Origin: Nymphaea colorata | Lineage: Eukaryota; Streptophyta; Magnoliopsida; Nymphaeales; Nymphaeaceae | Direction of reading: 5' to 3' | Length of the DNA: 64,000 nt | Assembly: GCF_008831285.2 (NCBI RefSeq) | Contig: NC_045146.1 | Span: 21,901,289-21,965,288 of the forward strand | Notes under the pieces: model-generated | What the model was told of the DNA's origin: nothing | The model's database searches: none | The model's input: only the letters and a program-made list of their open reading frames with translations | Translations under genes and position numbers: made by a program | Part shown: piece by piece, positions 57,901 to 64,000 of the stretch | Layout: the number at the start of each line of letters is the position of its first letter | Numbering within the stretch: position 1 is the first letter of the stretch

Positions 57901-60369
57901 CAAGCAGTGTTGACTGCAAAGATCTGCTAAGCTCAGATATACATATAAATTCAGTGTTTTATTTGCTCATACAAAAAGAGGGGGAAAAACAGATGTACTA
58001 TTGTCTGCCTGTTGTAACTTCTCTATGTGTTATTTTGCCTATGATCATGTATGGATCCCACTTGTGTCACTAGAAGCCTGGTCATGCCATAGTGTGGAGA
58101 TCATATTTTTCTAAAAGTCTATCTGTATAAGAATAGATGATGACATTTCTCTCAACTTCTATAAATTTCAAGTAATGATAGAAACTATTTCAAAGTTGCT
58201 GTGCACATCGACTGATTTTTTCCCTTGAGTACCATGTGCATCCATCATGTAGTCTTTCATAGCATCTTACCTTTTTTTTTGTGTGAACATTCCATTAGTA
58301 AACTCTAAGGTATTGAGCTACTCTAACTGTTGACAATTTACTTCGATGAAGCCATTAGAGATGCTACTATTTGTCATGCATATGTTCATGATATGACATT
58401 GGCTGCTGACCGCTTATAGATGACTTGCACACAAGAGCAACCAGCAGTCGACTGATTTTTTCCCTTGAGTACCACGTGCATCCATCATGTAGTTTTTCAT
58501 AGCATCTTACAATTTTTTTGTGTGAACGTTCCATTAGTAAACAGTAAACACTAAGGTATTGAGCTGCTCTAACTGTTGACAATTTACTTCCATGAAGTCA
58601 TAGAGATACTACCATTTGTCATGCATATGTTCAGGATATGACATTGGCAGCTGGCCGCTCATAGATGACTTGCACACAAGAGGTACCTAACATAATCAGG
58701 CCCCTAAAGATCATCACATAAAGAGCAACAAGCTATTTGGAAAGCTTTCCACAGCAACTTACATCTCCCCTCACCCTAGAAACAAGGTCTGGCTCTCTTC
58801 CAGTTTACCTCTGCAACATATATAGCTAGCAACCATACAAAAATGAAAGTGTTGATGTATTGTAGCATGAGTTGAACATCATGGATGCAGGTGGATTCCT
58901 TTATGTGGTTTGGTAACTTCTAAACAGAAAACACAACTCGACAGGAGAACAAACACAAGCAGGGCTCAGCCTATGCAGGTGAGACTGCACAATGCACATG
59001 CACCCATCAACCCACCCACCCAGCATGCACACATGCGCATGCATCCACTCCCACCTACTCTCCAACACAACACCCACAGACACGGCAAACTTCTCCATGC
59101 CTAAAATCAAACGTACAATTGCACAACCAATAAATGATATGAGAAACCTTAATCATTCACTATTCAGGCCCCCTATGCATTGCTTGAAAGAAACAGCCAA
59201 TAAGCACTAAGCAGGCTATTGTGCATATTTTATCAGACCTGTTTCCTTATTCCTGATTTTCTATTCATCCGATAATGAACTAACAAAAGGAAGCAATAAT
59301 TCTCTCAAAACGGAGATGCTTCTAGAGATTTTCACATCATGTACCAGCTGGTATGTGATTAATTTTTCAAATGAGAGTATAAGAACTATAAATCTCAGCA
59401 ACATGACGAACTGAACAATCAAAATAATTAAACCATATGCATTAAACAAGACCAATCACGTCCCACATATCTCCACGAACTAAACATATGATAAGGCTAA
59501 TCATAGTCGCAATGGAAAAGCAACTACAGAACTCCAGGATTCCCTTTCACCAGACTTCTGAATACAGGGTACTAAAATTAGGAACATGATTATGGGAAAT
59601 GATCAAATGATTCAGATCAAAAGACCACTTAGAAACTCAGTTCGCTAAGTCGTCCAACGAGGTGGAATTCAATTTCCTGTCAAACAGATCCGAGTTTGAA
59701 TCGTAAACCACCTACAAACCTTACAGATAGAATCGCCTCTCAAATTCCTGAAGCAGCTCCATTAACTAAATCACCCAGCATTATTGCCAAATTAAAACAA
59801 CGCCAAACACACGAAAGTTACCTGGTTCTCTCCTCAGGTTGATCACTCAACGAATCATAGTCTGGAACCTCCTCCGTTTCCTGCTGGGCACCTGACCGTG
59901 GACTCTCACCACTGCCCTGCTGCACGGCTCGATGTCTCCGGCTATACTCCGAGCACACGCACACCATATGCAGGACGCACTGCAGCGCGTACCCCACAAT
60001 CCACAGCCTCAGCGGCATAGTCGGATTCTCGTCCCTGCTGAGAAGCAGCACGGCCCCTGCCACGAAGACAAACGCTAAATTCCATATTATATCAAGGACC
60101 ACAACAGGTCTCGAATATGCCCAATCGCTCTGCCGCTCCTCCAGCTGCTCGGCGGCCGTCTCCCGAACAAGCATCGATGGCTCACGCATCATCCGCCGGC
60201 TGCTCGCTCGCCTGAGGAACCGCGCAGCTCCACGGATGCTCGGCCGCCGCAGGCCTCGCCGGTTCCGGTCGTCGCCTCCAATTCCGTTCGAGTTCCCAAG
60301 CAAAGGCGTCGTGTCAACGATATCATCCTGGGCAGAATTGGCAGAAGAAACGCCCCTCCCCCGCTCCAT
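54943..60369 (-). CDS. Multi-pass membrane RING-H2 E3 ubiquitin ligase (At1g12760/At1g63170-like), 5 exons, 379 aa
   Basis: Exons: 60369-59822, 56036-55917, 55826-55694, 55456-55292, 55116-54943; 1140 nt, all GT-AG. The N-terminus is polar and Arg-rich (about 1-85). Four hydrophobic segments follow: about 88-110, 122-139, 193-212 ([18 protein letters not shown]) and 224-265 (Cys/Ile-rich, possibly two spans). A cytosolic linker with PKYKFRSVG leads to the RING-H2 domain near the C-terminus: Cys324, Cys327, Cys342, His344, His347, Cys350, Cys361 and Cys364, so all eight zinc ligands are present and the order is C-C-C-H-H-C-C-C. Trp354 (DKWL), important for E2 contact, is conserved. Length fits the family (about 370-410 aa). 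I start at MERGRGVSS. Intron 1 is about 3.8 kb and carries a recent tandem duplication. Substrates are unknown. Confidence 0.94.
58208..58683. repeat. Tandem duplication, two 240-bp units, in intron 1 of the RING gene
   Basis: TCGACTGATTTTTTCCCTTG starts at 58208 and again at 58448. Each unit then runs through the same words (GCATCCATCATGTAGT, TTCCATTAGTAAAC, CTAACTGTTGACAATTTACT, GACATTGGC, AGATGACTTGCACACAAGAG). The copies differ by scattered substitutions and small indels. The duplication is non-coding. Confidence 0.9.
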
Positions 60370-60890
60370 TGAACCACCCAAAACCCTTGGATTCTCCAAC
60401 AACGAGCCCTAATCCATCCGCTCCACGACAGGACCCTTAAATTTCCCTAAAATCGAAAAGAAAACAAACCCTTCCTGAACAAGCAACGATCAAACCCTAG
60501 ATATTGATCGACCTCTTACCCACCAGCGAAAATCTGAGCCAAACTTGGCGATTTCTCGATGATGGGAAGAACGATCAATGCTAGAGTTTGGGTTTCTCGA
60601 ATTCCGTGGGAATCCGAGGAGGGGAAAAGAAATCCGAATCCAGGAAACCTTTCGGCGGGAGGAAGAAGGGTCGAGGAAGGGCGTGTTCGCGGGAGAGGGC
60701 AACCCAGACAGCTTTCTGGCGGTGACAACACCGTGCACCGACGGACTTCAGATTCTGGCTTAAATGCCATCTATTTCGCTGTTCGGATCCGGGTCGGATC
60801 CCACGACGCCCGATAAGCGAACCGGATCTCTCGGGCAATTTGATGTTTTTCGTTTTTGCATTTGTGGAAGAGCCTTCTAGCGGTGGATTC
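60370..60890 (-). promoter_or_regulatory. 5' leader and promoter region of the RING gene
   Basis: GC-moderate sequence with open frames on both strands that look like shadows. On the minus strand, TGGTGGGTAAGAGG near 60518-60531 could be a splice donor of a leader intron. AAACCCTAG (60492-60500) resembles the telo-box core. The transcription start was not located. Confidence 0.35.
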
Positions 60891-63800
60891 ATCTCATGGT
60901 CCAAGGGGGGCTAGCTGCCCCCCCTTAGATTTTGGGAAAAAGTCAGTGGGTATACTTTTCAAAATTTTTAATTTAACACCTATAAAAGTATTGAAAAATG
61001 TATTTTGACGCTATAAAAAAATTTAAAAAGAATACAAGTTTTCTCTTTAGTAACAACCGTCTAAACTAGGGAAAAAATTACGAAAGTTGCAACATCATCA
61101 CTAAAAAAAAAATTGAATGCTACTTGACCTTCGAAGTTCTTTTATTATTTCAATTATATATATGTATATATAATGTTACAAATGAGCCCAAAAAAATCAA
61201 CATTTCATCACATTAAAAAAGAACATTTAAGTCGAACAAAATGGCTAATGTAGAGTGGAAGGAGAAAGGTTATGACTTTAAATCCATAGATTTTTTATGG
61301 ATTTCGATGTTGACCATCTTGTCTTCAAGCGGATACAAGGTAATGGAACATCCCCTCAGTTCTTCTGCTCACAAGTTGTTTTCTTATCTTGATAATCAAA
61401 AAAGAAAACCTAAAATTTCCAATTGAGGACCTTTTCCAGTTATAGTATCAAACATAGGGCTTTATTTTCTTATTTTTCTTATAAGAACCAAATTTTATTG
61501 ACTACTGGCAAATGATGATTTATCTTTACTTTGGACTTTTAGCTGCCTAGTTGAAGGGCAGTCTCAAACTATAGAAGCTTTCTTTTCTTCCAACATATCA
61601 TGACTTAACTAGAAATTGTTGTTTGATCATTATTAGCCAAAGTGAGGCTCGAATCAGAAAAATTAAGTAAGCATGCTTTATTTTTGAAATTATGTTTAAA
61701 AAATAGTCCTGTAATGAAAACTTGTATTTGAAACTGACAGGAAGAAGATGATTCTAGGGAGCCGCTGCAACTATTAAATGAGCAGTCGCCGTTATGAAAG
61801 TTCATCCAAGGGGTTTTACCGGTTCTACCAAGATATTTAACTCCAAAATTTCCTTGTTTTTTCATAAAAAATGGATCCGGTCAATGGGTATATTCTGCGC
61901 ATAGTTTTGACTGCTTCATACATATTATTATTAGGATATCAATTGAGTAAGTTTATCCCATCCCGTTCAAACTAAGAATTAAATGACTTTGTTAGTAAAG
62001 TTTGTGCTACCGGATGGCAAGAAGGCTAACACTCAAGGGGTTTGTTGTTCGAATGTCCTTGTTGTTGTCAGACTTGGTTGTATTCTTTTTCAAAGGTATA
62101 TAAATCATTGCAAGCACGACACTCAAGTTAAAAAAATGTGTATCTTAAGTCTACCTAGGCCTCAAAGTAATTCGAAACTTTTGAGGTATAAGAGAATGGC
62201 CTTGGTGTTTTTACGCCAAAGGCAGTTTTCCCTTAATAAATATTTAAAAAACTTTGGAATATGAAAATGTCCCCTTTTTTCATCGAATTTCATCACCTGA
62301 CCATATCATAGTGCGAGAACGAGATGAGCCCCTATTTCCTACTTCCAGACCACACAAAAAAGTTTCTTATGGGAATGGAGACTTTTCTTCTAGTGTACTC
62401 GGTATTCTTCAGTCAAGTTAACTCCACGTGCAGTTGTTCCCTTCCTTCAAGATCCTTGTGAGTGAAAATGCAGAAACAAAGCAGGCAAAGCAATTTATTT
62501 GCCGTGACCAAGATCCACCTACTTCCACAGTTTCAAATTGCTGTCATGTGAACGAACTTCAGTATCTTAACTTGCTTTGTTCAAACATAGTTTAACTGAT
62601 AAGGATCGCCCTTCACAATGTGCTTTTTTAAAGTTTTTCTAACTTCGAAATGATAAACATATGCACAGTCAAATTTTATCTATTAATACTTAAAGAGTGC
62701 TAATAGTGTAGAAAGAGCTTTGACTAAATCCATCACTATATTAACATTGATTTCCCATGGTTTGGATGTCAATTTTTATAATATAAAGGGAATCTCATTA
62801 TAAATATACCGAGGAATGGACCCTGACTCCCGCTAAAGCCAGCAATATGAAAGCAACCAGGTCTGAATTTCAGTTGATTATTGCAGAATCTTATCATCTG
62901 CTATATGACGTACCATTTTCAGTTCATACAGAGATGCCCAGAATTATGTGAACCCAAGCATGTCCAGATGCTGTCGCGGAAAATTTAATAGCACCGATTG
63001 CGTAATGACTTTCAAATGAAGTGTCCCACCTACCGTTCAAACTGCCTCCCATCTGGATGCAGTTTGAACGGCTCAGGAACTAAACGCCCATACTGGGTTC
63101 CGTTCATACTGGCCCAAACAGGAATAAAAAGGGAAGGGATCTTCTCTTGCATGTAAGTGAACACCCTTATCCTTGCTTCTCTCATGAAATTGCAAATGTA
63201 AACTCGTGACAATCTCCCTCTCTTTAGTTGTCACCCCTGCACCGTGAACATATAAAATGTTATTCTTGTCGCTTATCCAGCAACATTATGATCCCTGAGT
63301 ATTATCAACCGAAGAAGAATGAAGCCTGCTCCCTCCACCACAAGAAGTTCGTAGATCTTCAATTGTGTTTTCTATAGTCCCTTTAATAAAAGGCAGCATA
63401 AGCAGAACTCATGGGATACGCACCTCACCCCAAGCCCTCCAGTACGCATCTTCCCTAGAGCCAAACCAGTGATAAGCAGTGCAATTTTCACAAGACGAAA
63501 AGGGTCGCCATTGTCAAACGGTGCAAGAAGGGATGCGACCTTGCCAAAAAAAACCATGGTTGGAAGCATAATGGCTTATCCATATGCCGCCATCCGTTAT
63601 TGTCGCCGTTTCTGCACCGATTAGGAAAGAGCCCTTCCAAGTTGTTGTCGTGTTCAGCAAGCTTCCAGGACACTTGGGTTGTGATGGTGGAAATTCTCTC
63701 CAACCACTCGCAACATCCAGTGGGTCTGGCAACTCCCATTATGCATTCACATGAACAGCAACCCCCTATATCAGTAGGAACAAAGTCGCCTCGTCTATTT

Positions 63801-64000
63801 CAAGCCCTCTTTGATGCGATTCAACGTATACTTTTGGGGCCTCGTATATCTCGAGTTTCTATCGGTAGTATAACTCCCCGTCCTGAAGATGTTTATTCCA
63901 TAAATCGAATCGTTGTGACATGTAACCAATTCTCTTTTCACCCTGAATGTCTTCAGTTCTCTCCTGTTTCAAGGCTCCTTTGAGCAGGAAAGAGAACTCA
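60891..64000. other. Intergenic region, no supported gene
   Basis: About 3.1 kb. At 60895-61050 GGGGGGCTAGCTGCCCCCCTTAGATTTTGGG followed by an AT-rich stretch resembles one end of a common plant repeat (compare 40784-40962). The hairpin at 63033-63071 is listed separately. The end of the window keeps a 127-codon plus-strand frame (63600-63983) without a recognisable domain; it may belong to a gene or repeat that continues beyond the window. Confidence 0.45.
63033..63071. repeat. Perfect 13-bp inverted repeat (hairpin)
   Basis: CCGTTCAAACTGC and GCAGTTTGAACGG flank a 13-base loop. No terminator-like T run follows on either strand. A related word, CCGTTCATACTGG, lies 31 bases further on, so the stretch may be part of a larger decayed inverted-repeat element. 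Confidence 0.7.

Noticed and set aside
63600-63983. 127-codon frame near the right edge
   Set aside because: No domain recognised, overlapped by open frames on the other strand, and cut off from context by the window edge.

Overview
The window is nuclear DNA of a flowering plant. It has AT-rich intergenic DNA, many short GT-AG introns, plant-only families (class B heat shock factor, chloroplast SRP receptor cpFtsY, TPD1-type secreted ligand, BAP-type C2 proteins, a vacuolar-iron-transporter-like pseudogene) and plant MITEs. The species cannot be told from the sequence alone. I found no CRISPR array, no bacterial operon and no recognisable LTR-retroelement coding region.

Layout. 1.3-8.0 kb (-): 12-exon Rsm22/METTL17-like mitoribosome assembly factor. 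9.9-11.7 kb (-): 8-exon TIC32-like short-chain dehydrogenase. 15.8-18.5 kb (-): ribosomal protein L10a (uL1), 216 aa. 20.0-25.0 kb (+): PP1 inhibitor-2. 26.9-27.0 kb (-): tRNA-Ala(AGC). 27.5-28.1 kb (+): intronless SIS-domain sugar-phosphate isomerase-like protein. 29.1-34.3 kb (-): cpFtsY. 37.1-38.2 kb (+): HSFB2-type repressor heat shock factor with a perfect heat shock element upstream. 39.5-48.7 kb: three C2-domain BAP-like genes; two of them lie in the arms of a 1.9-kb inverted duplication that also carries broken vacuolar-iron-transporter-like sequence, and the 3.4-kb spacer holds a second, older inverted repeat. 51.6-52.7 kb (-): TPD1-like secreted cysteine-rich protein. 54.9-60.4 kb (-): membrane RING-H2 E3 ligase. 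60.4-64.0 kb: no recognisable gene.

The genes are ordinary independent plant transcription units, not a cluster with one shared job: organelle biogenesis (Rsm22, cpFtsY, perhaps the TIC32-like SDR), translation (L10a, tRNA), phosphatase control (I-2), stress and defence (HSFB2, BAP-like), development (TPD1-like) and protein turnover (RING). The most unusual structure is the nested inverted-repeat locus at about 41.5-48.7 kb. It is young (the arms are identical over long stretches), gene-bearing, and able in principle to form a long hairpin RNA that matches functional C2-domain genes.

Exon boundaries were derived by hand from GT-AG sites, reading-frame continuity and family consensus. UTRs were not delimited.
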